In this document: piece after piece, positions 12,649-20,598 of the stretch
Layout of the letters: each line of letters begins with the position of its first letter
How positions within the stretch are numbered: position 1 is the first letter of the stretch
Origin: Fusibacter sp. A1
GTDB lineage: Bacteria; Bacillota; Clostridia; Peptostreptococcales; Acidaminobacteraceae
Direction: 5' to 3'
Assembly: GCF_004125825.1 (NCBI RefSeq)
Contig: NZ_QQWI01000004.1
Span: forward strand, 1-64,000
Length of the DNA stretch: 64,000 bases
The notes under the pieces: generated by a model
The model's database searches: none
What the model was told of the DNA's origin: nothing
What the model saw: only the letters and a program-made list of their open reading frames with translations
Program-made: the position numbers and the translations under genes

Positions 12649-12679
12649 GCTGCGAATGAAATGAATTCGCAGTGGCGCT

Positions 12680-12766
12680 GCGCTAACGTAGAAATGAAGT
12701 AAAGCATAAAAAAAACCGCCCACGATGTGGACGGTGATTTTTATTACTTCATTTCTACGTTAGCGC
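12680..12766 (-). repeat. Inverted copy of the rplL 3' end around its terminator
   Basis: Bases 12680-12702 are the perfect 23-base reverse complement of 12744-12766, the last 23 coding bases of rplL including its stop. The terminator hairpin sits in the loop between the arms. A transcript reading through the terminator could pair the rplL stop region into a long stem. Confidence 0.85.
12707..12741 (-). terminator. rplJL terminator
   Basis: Minus-strand stem ACCGTCCAC / GTGGGCGGT with a 3-base loop followed by a run of eight T, directly after the rplL stop. Confidence 0.9.
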
Positions 12767-13109
12767 CAGCTTCTTCAAGTTTAGCTTTGATTGCTTCAGC
12801 TTCGTCTTTGTCAACGCCTTCTTTAACAGCACTTGGAGCGCCGTCAACAAGAGCTTTCGCTTCTTTAAGGCCAAGACCTGTAAGTTCACGAACAACTTTG
12901 ATAACGTTGATTTTCTTTTCACCAGCGCTAGCAAGGATTACGTCGAACTCAGTTTGCTCTTCAGCAGCAGCGCCACCAGCAACAGCACCAGCAGCAGCTA
13001 CAGGAGCAGCAGCAGATACGCCGAATTCTTCTTCACAAGCTTTAACAAGCTCGTTAAGTTCTAAAACTGTCATCTCTTTGATTGATTCAATGATTTGATC
13101 TTTAGTCAT
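12744..13109 (-). CDS. rplL: 50S ribosomal protein L7/L12
   Basis: Stalk protein that recruits translation GTPases, 121 residues. It has an N-terminal dimerisation helix, an Ala/Gly-rich hinge near residues 33-52 and the conserved C-terminal domain ([20 protein letters not shown]). Start ATG behind GGAGG. It follows rplJ by 36 bases. The last 23 bases recur inverted just past its terminator. Confidence 0.98.
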   Translation of the reverse strand: MTKDQIIESIKEMTVLELNELVKACEEEFGVSAAAPVAAAGAVAGGAAAEEQTEFDVILASAGEKKINVIKVVRELTGLGLKEAKALVDGAPSAVKEGVDKDEAEAIKAKLEEAGANVEMK

Positions 13110-13145
13110 GATAAATACCTCCGTTAATTTTAATAAAACAACTAA

Positions 13146-13643
13146 TTATGCTTCTTGCTCTTTTTTCTCTGCAATGTTTGAAAGTAAGTATGCGAAGTTT
13201 GAAATTGGAGCATTGAAGCTACCAAGTAACTTAGCGATAAGTACTTCTCTACTTGGAATTTCTGCGATTTCCCTAATGCCGTCTTCATTGAAGTAAGTAC
13301 CTTCAACCACACCAGCTTTAAGCTGAAGCGATTTTGCTTTCGCACTCATTTCTTTTAGGACTTTAGCAGGAGTCACAGGATCATCATAACCAAACGCGAA
13401 AGCGTTAGGGCCAGTCAAATCATTAGCAAGACTTTCGAATTGTGTACCTTCTGCAGCACGTTTTACAAGGTTATTCTTATAAACTTTGTATTCAACGCCA
13501 GCGTCACGACACGCGTTTCTAAGGTCAGTTGCTTCTTCAACGTTCAAACCTTTGTACTCTACGAGAACTAATGATTGAGCGCGATCGAGCTTCTCACGAA
13601 TCTCAGCAACAACACCTTTTTTTAGTTCGAAGTTCTTAGACAT
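13146..13643 (-). CDS. rplJ: 50S ribosomal protein L10
   Basis: Stalk base protein that anchors L7/L12 dimers, 165 residues, typical length. The N-terminal domain includes LVLVEYKGLNVEEATDLR. Start ATG behind AAGGAGGTGG. It is preceded by an L10 leader with an attenuator, so the L10-L7/L12 complex probably controls its own synthesis, as described for this leader family. Confidence 0.97.
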   Translation of the reverse strand: MSKNFELKKGVVAEIREKLDRAQSLVLVEYKGLNVEEATDLRNACRDAGVEYKVYKNNLVKRAAEGTQFESLANDLTGPNAFAFGYDDPVTPAKVLKEMSAKAKSLQLKAGVVEGTYFNEDGIREIAEIPSREVLIAKLLGSFNAPISNFAYLLSNIAEKKEQEA

Positions 13644-13670
13644 TTGTCCACCTCCTTAAATCTATTCAGT

Positions 13671-13780
13671 AAAAAACCCCTTTGCTTTGACAAAGAGGCA
13701 GAATCAATCATTATAATTGAACTCATCCTCGGTAGGAAATTAAGCTTGCGCTCCTACTGTCTCTGGCTGGTTTTTCACTA
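13671..13780 (-). promoter_or_regulatory. Ribosomal protein L10 leader with attenuator
   Basis: The leader follows the -10 at 13785 and contains the hallmark AGAGACAGTAGGAGCGC... AAGCTTAATT... CCTACCGAGG fold of the Firmicute L10 leader. It ends in a stem CCTCTTTG / CAAAGGGG followed by six T (13699-13671), an intrinsic terminator before rplJ. Confidence 0.85.
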
Positions 13781-13784
13781 GTGA

Positions 13785-13813
13785 AGTATATCAGAGGAGA
13801 AATGTTTTGTCAA
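13785..13813 (-). promoter_or_regulatory. Sigma-A promoter of rplJL
   Basis: Minus-strand -35 TTGACA (13813-13808), 17-base spacer, -10 TATACT (13790-13785), lying between rplA and rplJ. Confidence 0.88.
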
Positions 13814-13838
13814 CACCCTCCCCGTATATATATATTAA

Positions 13839-14531
13839 TTAAAACTTAGCTGCGCTTAACTTGATGCCTGGGCTCATAGTACTAGCAAGCGTTACGCTTC
13901 TTAGGTATGTGCCTTTTGCTGCAGCTGGTTTAGCTTTTACGATTGCATCGATAAGCGCTTTAATGTTCTCTTCAAGTTTTTCATCTTCAAAAGAAAGCTT
14001 ACCTACCGGACAATGTACGATATTTTGCTTGTCAAGTCTGTACTCGACTTTACCAGCTTTGATTTCATTGACAGCTTTTTCAACATCAAATGAAACGGTA
14101 CCTGATTTAGGGTTTGGCATTAACCCTTTAGGTCCAAGTACTCTACCTAATCGACCGACTAGACCCATCATGTCTGGAGTAGCTACGATTACATCGAACT
14201 CAAACCAGTTTTCTTTTTGGATCTTGTCAATCATATCTTCAGCACCAACAAAGTCTGCGCCTGCGTTTTGTGCTTCTACTGCTTTATCGCCTTTAGCGAT
14301 AACAAGCACTTTTTTAGTATTACCAGTACCGTGCGGTAATACGATCGCACCACGTACTTGTTGATCAGCATGACGGCTGTCTACACCAAGTTTAATGTGT
14401 AGTTCTACAGTTTCGTCAAACTTAGCAGTTTTAAAACCTTTTAAAACTTTAATGCCAGCAGCAAGATCATGCTGTTCTGACTTATTGAAAGCTTTAAGGT
14501 TATCCGATTGTCTCTTACCTAATTTAGCCAT
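13839..14531 (-). CDS. rplA: 50S ribosomal protein L1
   Basis: Stalk protein bound to 23S rRNA, 230 residues, normal length. The family segment [20 protein letters not shown] is present near the middle. ATG start behind AAGGAGG. It follows rplK by 68 bases and is the last gene before the rplJL promoter. Confidence 0.97.
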   Translation of the reverse strand: MAKLGKRQSDNLKAFNKSEQHDLAAGIKVLKGFKTAKFDETVELHIKLGVDSRHADQQVRGAIVLPHGTGNTKKVLVIAKGDKAVEAQNAGADFVGAEDMIDKIQKENWFEFDVIVATPDMMGLVGRLGRVLGPKGLMPNPKSGTVSFDVEKAVNEIKAGKVEYRLDKQNIVHCPVGKLSFEDEKLEENIKALIDAIVKAKPAAAKGTYLRSVTLASTMSPGIKLSAAKF

Positions 14532-14599
14532 TTACTTCCTCCTTGTGGTTAATCCGGTGGCGAGCCTCCCACTACAATACTAAGCAAATAATTCTTGCC

Positions 14600-15025
14600 T
14601 TAGTCTTCTACTACGATACCCATACTTCTAGCTGTACCTGCGATCATAGACATCGCAGCTTCAATACTTGCCGCATTCAAATCTGGCTTTTTCATTTCGG
14701 CAATTTCTTTTAATTGCGCACTAGTGATAGTCGCAACTTTTTTCTTGTTTGGTTCTCCTGATCCACTTTCGATACCAACAGCTTTTTTCAGTAATACTGC
14801 AGCTGGTGGCGTTTTAGTGATGAAAGTAAAAGATCTATCTTGGTAAACCGTGATTACTACAGGAATAATGTATCCCGCTTTCTCAGCAGTTCTTGCGTTG
14901 AATTCTTTACAGAATTGCATGATGTTAACACCGTGTTGACCAAGAGCTGGACCAACTGGTGGAGCTGGTGTCGCTTTACCTGCTGGCAATTGGATTTTAA
15001 TCATACCAGTTACTTTTTTAGCCAT
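14600..15025 (-). CDS. rplK: 50S ribosomal protein L11
   Basis: Component of the GTPase-associated centre, 141 residues. The N-terminal proline-rich strand ([20 protein letters not shown]) and the C-terminal rRNA-binding domain are intact. ATG start behind AGGAGGTG. It lies between nusG and rplA, the conserved order. Confidence 0.98.
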   Translation of the reverse strand: MAKKVTGMIKIQLPAGKATPAPPVGPALGQHGVNIMQFCKEFNARTAEKAGYIIPVVITVYQDRSFTFITKTPPAAVLLKKAVGIESGSGEPNKKKVATITSAQLKEIAEMKKPDLNAASIEAAMSMIAGTARSMGIVVED

Positions 15026-15065
15026 CTGTGCACCTCCTTATAGTTTTTATGATGCAAAGCTCAAA

Positions 15066-15581
15066 TTATAGCTTTTCTACTTGATGATACTCGAGTTCAA
15101 CAGGAGTTTCGCGACCGAACATGTTAATTTTAACTTTGAGCGTAGAGCTATGTGTATCGATATCGAACACTTCACCCATAAAGCTCTCAAACGGTCCAGA
15201 CGTCACTTTGACACTTTGTCCGATTTCGATATCCATCTCAAAGACTTTTTTCTCAAGTCCCATCGAGTAAACTTCGAATTCAGTTAAAGGAACAGGTTTT
15301 GAAGCCGGTCCAACAAATCCGGTTACACCCCTGGTATTTCGTACAACATACCATGACTCATCCGTCATGTACATTTTAACGATTGTATACCCTGGGTATA
15401 TCTTTCTTGATTTTACCTTTTTCTTACCATTCTTGATCTCAGTGACTTCTTCCGTTGGTACGGCCACTTCGAGGATTATGTCTTGCATCCCTCTGTTCTC
15501 AACAATTTTTTCAATATTTGCTTTTACTTTGTTTTCGTGTCCAGAGTACGTGTGGACGACATACCATTTCGGTTCAGACAT
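15066..15581 (-). CDS. nusG: Transcription termination/antitermination factor NusG
   Basis: 171 residues with an N-terminal NGN domain (WYVVHTYSGHENKVKANIE) and a C-terminal KOW domain (SFMGEVFDIDTHSSTLKVKI). It binds RNA polymerase and modulates pausing and Rho. The chosen ATG has no good ribosome site close by: the nearest AGGAGG is about 30 bases upstream, and an in-frame TAG rules out an earlier start. Expression may depend on coupling to secE, which ends 40 bases upstream. Confidence 0.96.
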   Translation of the reverse strand: MSEPKWYVVHTYSGHENKVKANIEKIVENRGMQDIILEVAVPTEEVTEIKNGKKKVKSRKIYPGYTIVKMYMTDESWYVVRNTRGVTGFVGPASKPVPLTEFEVYSMGLEKKVFEMDIEIGQSVKVTSGPFESFMGEVFDIDTHSSTLKVKINMFGRETPVELEYHQVEKL

Positions 15582-15621
15582 AATGAATAGCTACCCGTTC
15601 AGGCAGCTTCCCTCCTTACTC

Positions 15622-15834
15622 TTACAGTTGAATCAATGATGTAACGATGTTTCTGAACGCGATGTCAGCCACCCAAATTCCGAATGACGCCATTGCTGAA
15701 AACGTTACAACAACTGCTACGTATTTGACTAACTCTTTGCGCGTTGGCCAAATCACTTTTTTTGTTTCTGAGATAACGCCTTTGAAATACTTTTTGCCAG
15801 TTTTTTGTTGTACAGCTTGAGTTTGTGAGTTCAT
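15622..15834 (-). CDS. secE: Preprotein translocase subunit SecE
   Basis: 70 residues; an amphipathic segment (YFKGVISETKKVIWPTRKELVKY) precedes a single membrane helix, the minimal Gram-positive form. It stabilises SecY in the translocon. It lies between rpmG and nusG as expected. ATG start behind AAGGGTGG. Confidence 0.95.
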   Translation of the reverse strand: MNSQTQAVQQKTGKKYFKGVISETKKVIWPTRKELVKYVAVVVTFSAMASFGIWVADIAFRNIVTSLIQL

Positions 15835-15854
15835 AGTTTACCACCCTTAAACAA

Positions 15855-16004
15855 TTATTTAGTCTCTTTGTGCGCAGTGTGCGTTTTACAGAATCTGCAA
15901 TATTTCTTCATTTCAATTCTGTCAGGAGTCTTCTTTTTGTTTTTAGTCGTATTGTAGTTTCTTTGCTTGCATTCAGTACACGCTAAAGTAATTTTTACTC
16001 GCAT
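15855..16004 (-). CDS. rpmG: 50S ribosomal protein L33
   Basis: 49 residues with a zinc-binding form: CTEC near the N-terminus and CRFC near the C-terminus. The open frame extends 17 codons further upstream, but ATG at 16004 has AGGAGGTG eight bases before it and gives the standard [12 protein letters not shown] start. First gene of the rpmG-secE-nusG-rplKA operon. Confidence 0.96.
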   Translation of the reverse strand: MRVKITLACTECKQRNYNTTKNKKKTPDRIEMKKYCRFCKTHTAHKETK

Positions 16005-16084
16005 TAGCTTGACACCTCCTACAACAGTGTATATAAATGCACCCACTGTGGGCACATTATATCCAGTTTATTTGTCACTAATAT

Positions 16085-16113
16085 AATTTATCACGAATGA
16101 GCTGTACTGTCAA
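16085..16113 (-). promoter_or_regulatory. Sigma-A promoter of rpmG-secE-nusG-rplKA
   Basis: Minus-strand -35 TTGACA (16113-16108), 17-base spacer, -10 TAAATT (16090-16085). Confidence 0.8.
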
Positions 16114-16130
16114 CAACTTCACGCGCGAAT

Positions 16131-16163
16131 AAAAACCCTTCGCCATGCTCGCGAGGGGTTTTT
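16131..16163 (-). terminator. Second terminator downstream of tuf copy 2
   Basis: Minus-strand stem AACCCCTCGC / GCGAAGGGTT ending in TTTTT, about 100 bases after the tuf stop and just before the rpmG promoter. It probably backs up the first tuf terminator. Confidence 0.7.
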
Positions 16164-16212
16164 GCCGATAGAGGTATTATATATGACAGTCGCTTTAATG
16201 TAAAGTCATATT

Positions 16213-16242
16213 TTAAAAAAAGCAGAGCCTAAGCTCTGCTTT
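16213..16242 (-). terminator. Terminator of tuf copy 2
   Basis: Minus-strand stem AAAGCAGAGC / GCTCTGCTTT with a 4-base loop and seven T. The same stem is bisected by window base 1 behind tuf copy 1. Confidence 0.9.
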
Positions 16243-16265
16243 CATTGTTTTATTCAGTATCCGTA

Positions 16266-17456
16266 TTATTCAACGATTGATGCAACAGCACCAGCGCCTA
16301 CTGTACGTCCGCCTTCACGGATTGAGAAGTTAAGACCTTGCTCGATCGCGATTGGTGCGATAAGCTCGATTTCCATCTCGATGTTGTCGCCAGGCATACA
16401 CATTTCAACGCCTTCTGGAAGAGCGATTGAACCAGTTACGTCAGTTGTTCTGAAGAAGAACTGTGGTCTGTAACCGTTAAAGAATGGAGTGTGTCTTCCA
16501 CCCTCTTCTTTTTTAAGTACGTATACTTGAGCTTTGAATTTTGTATGTGGGTTTACTGAACCTGGTTTAGAAAGTACTTGACCTCTTTCGATGTCTGTTC
16601 TTTGAACACCACGTAGTAACGCTCCGATGTTGTCGCCTGCTCTACCTTCATCAAGAAGTTTTCTGAACATCTCTACACCAGTACATACAACTTTACGTGT
16701 TTCTTCATGAAGACCTACGATTTCTACTTCTTCTTGAACTCTCACGATACCTCTTTCGATTCTACCTGTTGCAACTGTACCACGACCTGTGATCGAGAAT
16801 ACGTCCTCAACTGGCATCAAGAAAGGTTTGTCTGTGTCACGCTCTGGAGTTGGAATGTAAGTGTCGATCGTGTCAAACATTTCAACGATCTTTTCTTGCC
16901 ATTCAGCTTGACCTTCAAGAGCAAGTAAAGCAGAACCTCTGAAGATTGGAGTGTCATCACCTGGGAAATCGTACTCAGAAAGTAATTCTCTGATTTCCAT
17001 TTCTACAAGCTCAAGTAACTCTTCGTCATCAACCATGTCGCATTTGTTTAGGAATACAACGATGTATGGAACACCAACTTGACGAGCAAGAAGGATGTGT
17101 TCTCTTGTTTGTGGCATTGGACCGTCTGTTGCAGAAACTACTAGGATAGAACCGTCCATCTGAGCAGCACCAGTGATCATGTTTTTAACGTAATCGGCGT
17201 GACCTGGGCAGTCTACGTGAGCGTAGTGTCTAGCTGGAGTCTCATACTCAACGTGAGCTGTAGAGATTGTGATACCACGTTCTCTTTCTTCTGGAGCTTT
17301 ATCGATGTTAGCGAAATCTACTTTAGCGCCTAGACCGTATTTGTCCCATAAAGTTGTAGTGATAGCAGCTGTTAATGTTGTTTTACCGTGGTCTACGTGA
17401 CCGATTGTTCCAATATTAACGTGCGGCTTATTTCTTTCAAATTTTTGCTTAGCCAT
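16266..17456 (-). CDS. tuf: Elongation factor Tu, copy 2
   Basis: 396 residues, identical in protein sequence to the copy at 31-1221, with the same P-loop and NKCD motifs. DNA identity spans the gene and the 3' flank but ends at the start codon: the 5' leaders and ribosome sites differ (here GGGAGGAACTTAAATA before ATG). It follows tRNA-Thr, and no separate promoter is obvious, so it is probably transcribed from the sigH promoter. Confidence 0.98.
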   Translation of the reverse strand: MAKQKFERNKPHVNIGTIGHVDHGKTTLTAAITTTLWDKYGLGAKVDFANIDKAPEERERGITISTAHVEYETPARHYAHVDCPGHADYVKNMITGAAQMDGSILVVSATDGPMPQTREHILLARQVGVPYIVVFLNKCDMVDDEELLELVEMEIRELLSEYDFPGDDTPIFRGSALLALEGQAEWQEKIVEMFDTIDTYIPTPERDTDKPFLMPVEDVFSITGRGTVATGRIERGIVRVQEEVEIVGLHEETRKVVCTGVEMFRKLLDEGRAGDNIGALLRGVQRTDIERGQVLSKPGSVNPHTKFKAQVYVLKKEEGGRHTPFFNGYRPQFFFRTTDVTGSIALPEGVEMCMPGDNIEMEIELIAPIAIEQGLNFSIREGGRTVGAGAVASIVE

Positions 17457-17529
17457 TATTTAAGTTCCTCCCTTAAATGTAATTAACTGCATCGCCCATT
17501 AGGCAAACTCGCCGTCTGGCAAATTGGTT

Positions 17530-17606
17530 TGGAGCCCACGAGCGGATTCGAACCGCCGACCTCCACCTTACCAAGGTGACACTCTAACCTGCTGAGCTAC
17601 GTGGGC
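17530..17606 (-). tRNA. tRNA-Thr (anticodon GGT)
   Basis: 77 bases on the minus strand including an encoded CCA. Acceptor stem GCCCACG / CGTGGGC, D-arm GCTC...GAGT, anticodon stem TCACC / GGTGG around loop TTGGTAA (GGT reads Thr ACC/ACT codons), and T-arm with TTCGAAT. It begins only two bases after the sigH stop codon. Confidence 0.97.
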
Positions 17607-17608
17607 AG

Positions 17609-18253
17609 TTATGCGCTCTCCATGTTTAAGAAACGCTCTAGTTTTCGCTTGACTCTTTGCAAGGCATTGTCAATTGACTTGACATGCCTATCCAAATCCT
17701 TTGCAATTTCCTGATAGCTTCTTCCATCAAGGTAGTATCCGAGCACCTTCTGTTCAAAATCACTGAGCACTTCGGTGATCTTGTATTCGATTCTCGCCAC
17801 TTCCTCTCTCGAAATCAAGAGCTGTTCGGGATTTGAGTTGATACTGGCAGACATGGTATCCATAAGCGTTTGCTCTGACTCGTCATCGTAGATTGGCCGA
17901 TTTAGTGAAACATACGAATTTAACGGCGCGTGCTTCTGGCGGGTCGCCATCTTGATGGCTGTGATCATCTGCCTTGTGATACAAAGCTCTGCAAACACCC
18001 TAAAAGAAGCAGTCCTATCCGTTCTGTAGTCCCTAATCGCCTTAAACAATCCAATCATACCTTCCTGAATGATATCTTCCTTATCGGCACCAATCAAAAA
18101 GTAGGACTTCGCCTTTGCGCGTACGAAGTTCTTATATCTTCTAATCAAGAACTCCTGTGCGCGTAAATTACCGCCTGCCGCTTCTTCGACAACGGTTTCT
18201 TCTGGCAATAGTTCATAATTCACTTTATCGCCTGTTGTCATGTCAGCTGGCAT
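17609..18253 (-). CDS. sigH: RNA polymerase sigma-H factor (SigH/Spo0H type)
   Basis: 214 residues. Region 2 (EDIIQEGMIGLFKAIRDYRTDRTASFRVFAELCITRQ in outline) and region 4 (FEQKVLGYYLDGRSYQEIAKDL) match the sigma-70 family SigH used for stationary-phase, competence and early sporulation genes in Firmicutes. ATG start behind AAGGAGG. It lies downstream of yacP and is followed at once by tRNA-Thr and tuf, so the three may share a transcript. A good sigma-A promoter precedes it. Confidence 0.93.
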   Translation of the reverse strand: MPADMTTGDKVNYELLPEETVVEEAAGGNLRAQEFLIRRYKNFVRAKAKSYFLIGADKEDIIQEGMIGLFKAIRDYRTDRTASFRVFAELCITRQMITAIKMATRQKHAPLNSYVSLNRPIYDDESEQTLMDTMSASINSNPEQLLISREEVARIEYKITEVLSDFEQKVLGYYLDGRSYQEIAKDLDRHVKSIDNALQRVKRKLERFLNMESA

Positions 18254-18296
18254 TTACGCCTCCTTGCCTAAGCCTTAGGTCCAAAAACCTACGTCT

Positions 18297-18326
18297 ATTA
18301 TAACGTATAGTAAAAACGACCGTCAA
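18297..18326 (-). promoter_or_regulatory. Sigma-A promoter of sigH (tRNA-Thr, tuf)
   Basis: Minus-strand -35 TTGACG (18326-18321), 18-base spacer, perfect -10 TATAAT (18302-18297). Confidence 0.82.
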
Positions 18327-18398
18327 GTCATTTCGACTTGTTAACTTAAGTCTATTACCAGCATACACACAGAAAGTGCATCTGTCATTTAGCTTTTC

Positions 18399-18935
18399 CT
18401 ATTTGTCATTGTTTTTTAACAAAGACTCCAGCTTATAAAGTGTTTCACTATCGAGCGAGCTTCCAAGCTGGCGATCGTGTTTTTTTACCTCGCGATCGTT
18501 GAATTCACTCAGTCCTGTTCTCATCTTAGCAATTTCCCTGGACCATTCGCTGCCTGACACTCGCACAGCACCTCTACCAAGAACAAGCTGCTGCTGCGCC
18601 CAATCAAGTGTCACCACTCGAATAAAATTGGTTTTGTCGACAGCTAGTTTATCGACAAGACGTTCGATATAGGCATCGGCTGTTTCCTTCTGTTTCGTAT
18701 AGACCACATCGATATTATGGTATTTCTCCACTTTACTCTTGAGTCCGTCAGACCCCATGGCATCGTAAACGACGATACCTATTTCGCCTGAGTAGGCGAC
18801 GAACTCGCTTAGCATGTCGTTAAGGTGGACCCTAGCGCTTTCTAAGCTCGTCGCCATTCTTTTTCTCAAGCCGGCGTCATAATTAATGAAGTTATACCCA
18901 TCGATGATGATATACTTCTTATTTATTCTGAACAT
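18399..18935 (-). CDS. NYN-domain ribonuclease-like protein (YacP/Rae1 family)
   Basis: 178 residues from the chosen ATG at 18935, giving MFRINKKYIIIDGYNFI, the PIN/NYN-like first strand with its Asp. The frame could open 17 codons earlier, but this start fits the family and overlaps the rlmB end by 17 bases. Bacillus YacP (Rae1) is a ribosome-associated endoribonuclease; the same reaction is inferred here. It lies between rlmB and sigH, the conserved order. Confidence 0.85.
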   Translation of the reverse strand: MFRINKKYIIIDGYNFINYDAGLRKRMATSLESARVHLNDMLSEFVAYSGEIGIVVYDAMGSDGLKSKVEKYHNIDVVYTKQKETADAYIERLVDKLAVDKTNFIRVVTLDWAQQQLVLGRGAVRVSGSEWSREIAKMRTGLSEFNDREVKKHDRQLGSSLDSETLYKLESLLKNNDK

Positions 18936-19803
18936 CCTGCTGACGTCTCCATTCATATAAAAGTAGGGATGTTGCAACAGAAACATTAAGTGAGTTCACC
19001 TTGCCTACCATCGGAATGCTTACGACAAAGTCGCATAAGCGCTTGATGTGCTTGCTCATTCCTTCGCCTTCGGAACCTGCCACGAGAACAGTTTTCCCTT
19101 TGTAGGTCGCCTCGTAATAGGTTTGCTCGCCGTCCATATCCGCACCGATTACCCAAAAGCCGTTGTCCTTCAGCTTTTGGATCGCATTGCCAAGACTGTT
19201 TGTTTTGATGACTTTCACATGTTCCACAGCGCCAGCCGATGTTTTTCCCACAGTGGCGTTGACTTGAACGCTTCTTCTGTTCGGTATGATGACATAGTCC
19301 GCACCAACCGCATCGCAGGTTCTCAAGATGGACCCGAAATTATGCACGTCGGTCAAGTTGTCAAGTGCGACGACAATCGTATTCTCGGTGAAGTTTTCAA
19401 TCTCGTCATCCAGCTCGTAATAAGGATATGGCGACACATAAGCAGCGACGCCTTGATGGTTTGTTCCACCCGCCACACTTTCGATTTTTCCTTTATCCAC
19501 CTCTTGAATGACAATCCTGTGTTCCTTAGCTTTGACAACGATCTCGTGAATCTGTTTTGTACGCTTCTCCTTGGAGATCATGATCTTGTTGATCGTTCTG
19601 TTTCCTTCAATCGCTTCAAGCACCGGGTTGATTCCGACGATATAGTCTTCTAGAGGAGCCTTATCCCTATCGTTTCTATATCCGCCTTTTTTTCCACCCT
19701 TAAAATCGCTTTTCTTATCCCTGTCCTGATATTTTGCTTTTCTATCCTTATAGTCTTTAAATGAATTGCCGCCACTTTCCCGATTGTTATCATTCGAATT
19801 CAT
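18919..19803 (-). CDS. rlmB: 23S rRNA (guanosine-2'-O-)-methyltransferase RlmB
   Basis: SpoU-family enzyme expected to methylate G2251 of 23S rRNA using SAM. 294 residues: a charged, low-complexity N-terminal tail (about 50 residues rich in Lys/Asp/Arg), the substrate-binding domain, then the SPOUT motifs NATVGKTSAGAVEHV, VAGSEGEGMSK and SIPMVGKVNSLNVSVA. The long basic tail is an extension over shorter RlmB proteins. Part of the cysS-mrnC-rlmB-yacP cluster. Confidence 0.93.
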   Translation of the reverse strand: MNSNDNNRESGGNSFKDYKDRKAKYQDRDKKSDFKGGKKGGYRNDRDKAPLEDYIVGINPVLEAIEGNRTINKIMISKEKRTKQIHEIVVKAKEHRIVIQEVDKGKIESVAGGTNHQGVAAYVSPYPYYELDDEIENFTENTIVVALDNLTDVHNFGSILRTCDAVGADYVIIPNRRSVQVNATVGKTSAGAVEHVKVIKTNSLGNAIQKLKDNGFWVIGADMDGEQTYYEATYKGKTVLVAGSEGEGMSKHIKRLCDFVVSIPMVGKVNSLNVSVATSLLLYEWRRQQDVQNK

Positions 19804-19811
19804 AGATTACC

Positions 19812-20156
19812 TCATTTCATCAATGTGATTTCACCGATAGGAATCACCCATAAAAAATACTTTCTTACTTTCGCCTTGTAGTGGTAATTAAGTTCTATCG
19901 ACTCTTCTACCTCAAACTTGACCACTTCATCCGCGTTCAGATCCTGAATTTTTACAATACGCGCGGTCACGAGTGTCGACTTATACATGAGCTTGTCATC
20001 ATACATTTCATCCATGGTCGTTCTGACCGCCTCGACAAACTCATTTTGCTCCACTGAAAGTTTTCCGAGGTTAGGATCGAATACGACACTTTTTACGATC
20101 AACAATACAAGAAGCAGCGCCGTAATGACGACCAGTCGTTTTTCATTCATTGTCAT
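19812..20156 (-). CDS. Small membrane-anchored protein of unknown function
   Basis: 114 residues. One N-terminal membrane helix (LVVITALLLVLLIVKSVVF) is followed by a hydrophilic domain with no motif I recognise; the C-terminus has a second short hydrophobic stretch (KYFLWVIPIGEITL). The start overlaps the mrnC end by 14 bases, so translation is likely coupled. The conserved placement within an RNA-processing cluster does not by itself give a function. Confidence 0.75.
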   Translation of the reverse strand: MTMNEKRLVVITALLLVLLIVKSVVFDPNLGKLSVEQNEFVEAVRTTMDEMYDDKLMYKSTLVTARIVKIQDLNADEVVKFEVEESIELNYHYKAKVRKYFLWVIPIGEITLMK

Positions 20157-20589
20157 TCTTAACCTCGATTTCCTTACCTAAGCAGATGTTCAGCGAATGT
20201 TCAAGAATTTCACGTACCCTGTCATCTCTTCCAAGCAGCATCAGATAACCCAGAAGCGCCTCGAATCCTGTCGCATACTTATAGTCGGACAGTTTTGCGT
20301 TTTTGGGCACCGTGTTGGACTTGGTGTTGCGTCCTCTTTTGAGAACCGCTTCCTCTTCCTCTGTCAGCATCGGCAAAATCGTCAGGGCTATGTTCGCCTG
20401 CATCGAGGCCTTTACGTATTTTATTTTTTCTTGATTGAGCACATTGCTCCCGACGCGCGGCCTCTTTTTCAAAAGAACCGTTCTTATATATAAATCAAAG
20501 ACCGCGTCACCGACAAATGCGAGCGATGCAGCAGGTGTCTGCCTTACCGTATTCAAGTCAAGCGGATCTAGTCCTATACTCTCTAACAA
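20143..20589 (-). CDS. mrnC: Mini-ribonuclease III
   Basis: 148 residues, an RNase III catalytic domain without a dsRNA-binding domain. The family signature AFVGDAVFDLYIR is near residue 25 and FEALLGYLMLLGR near 115. The Bacillus homologue matures 23S rRNA ends. The start is TTG at 20589 behind AGGAG, nine bases after cysS. It sits directly after cysS as in most Firmicutes. Confidence 0.93.
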   Translation of the reverse strand: MLESIGLDPLDLNTVRQTPAASLAFVGDAVFDLYIRTVLLKKRPRVGSNVLNQEKIKYVKASMQANIALTILPMLTEEEEAVLKRGRNTKSNTVPKNAKLSDYKYATGFEALLGYLMLLGRDDRVREILEHSLNICLGKEIEVKNDNE

Positions 20590-20598
20590 ATCAATCTC

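Noticed and set aside
12466..12723. 85-residue minus-strand frame rich in Pro/Lys/Asn
   Set aside because: It covers the terminator, the repeat element and the rpoB promoter; composition reflects the C-rich tract.
12727..13098. 123-residue plus-strand frame opposite rplL
   Set aside because: Antisense shadow of rplL; Ala/Ser-rich because of the rplL hinge codons.
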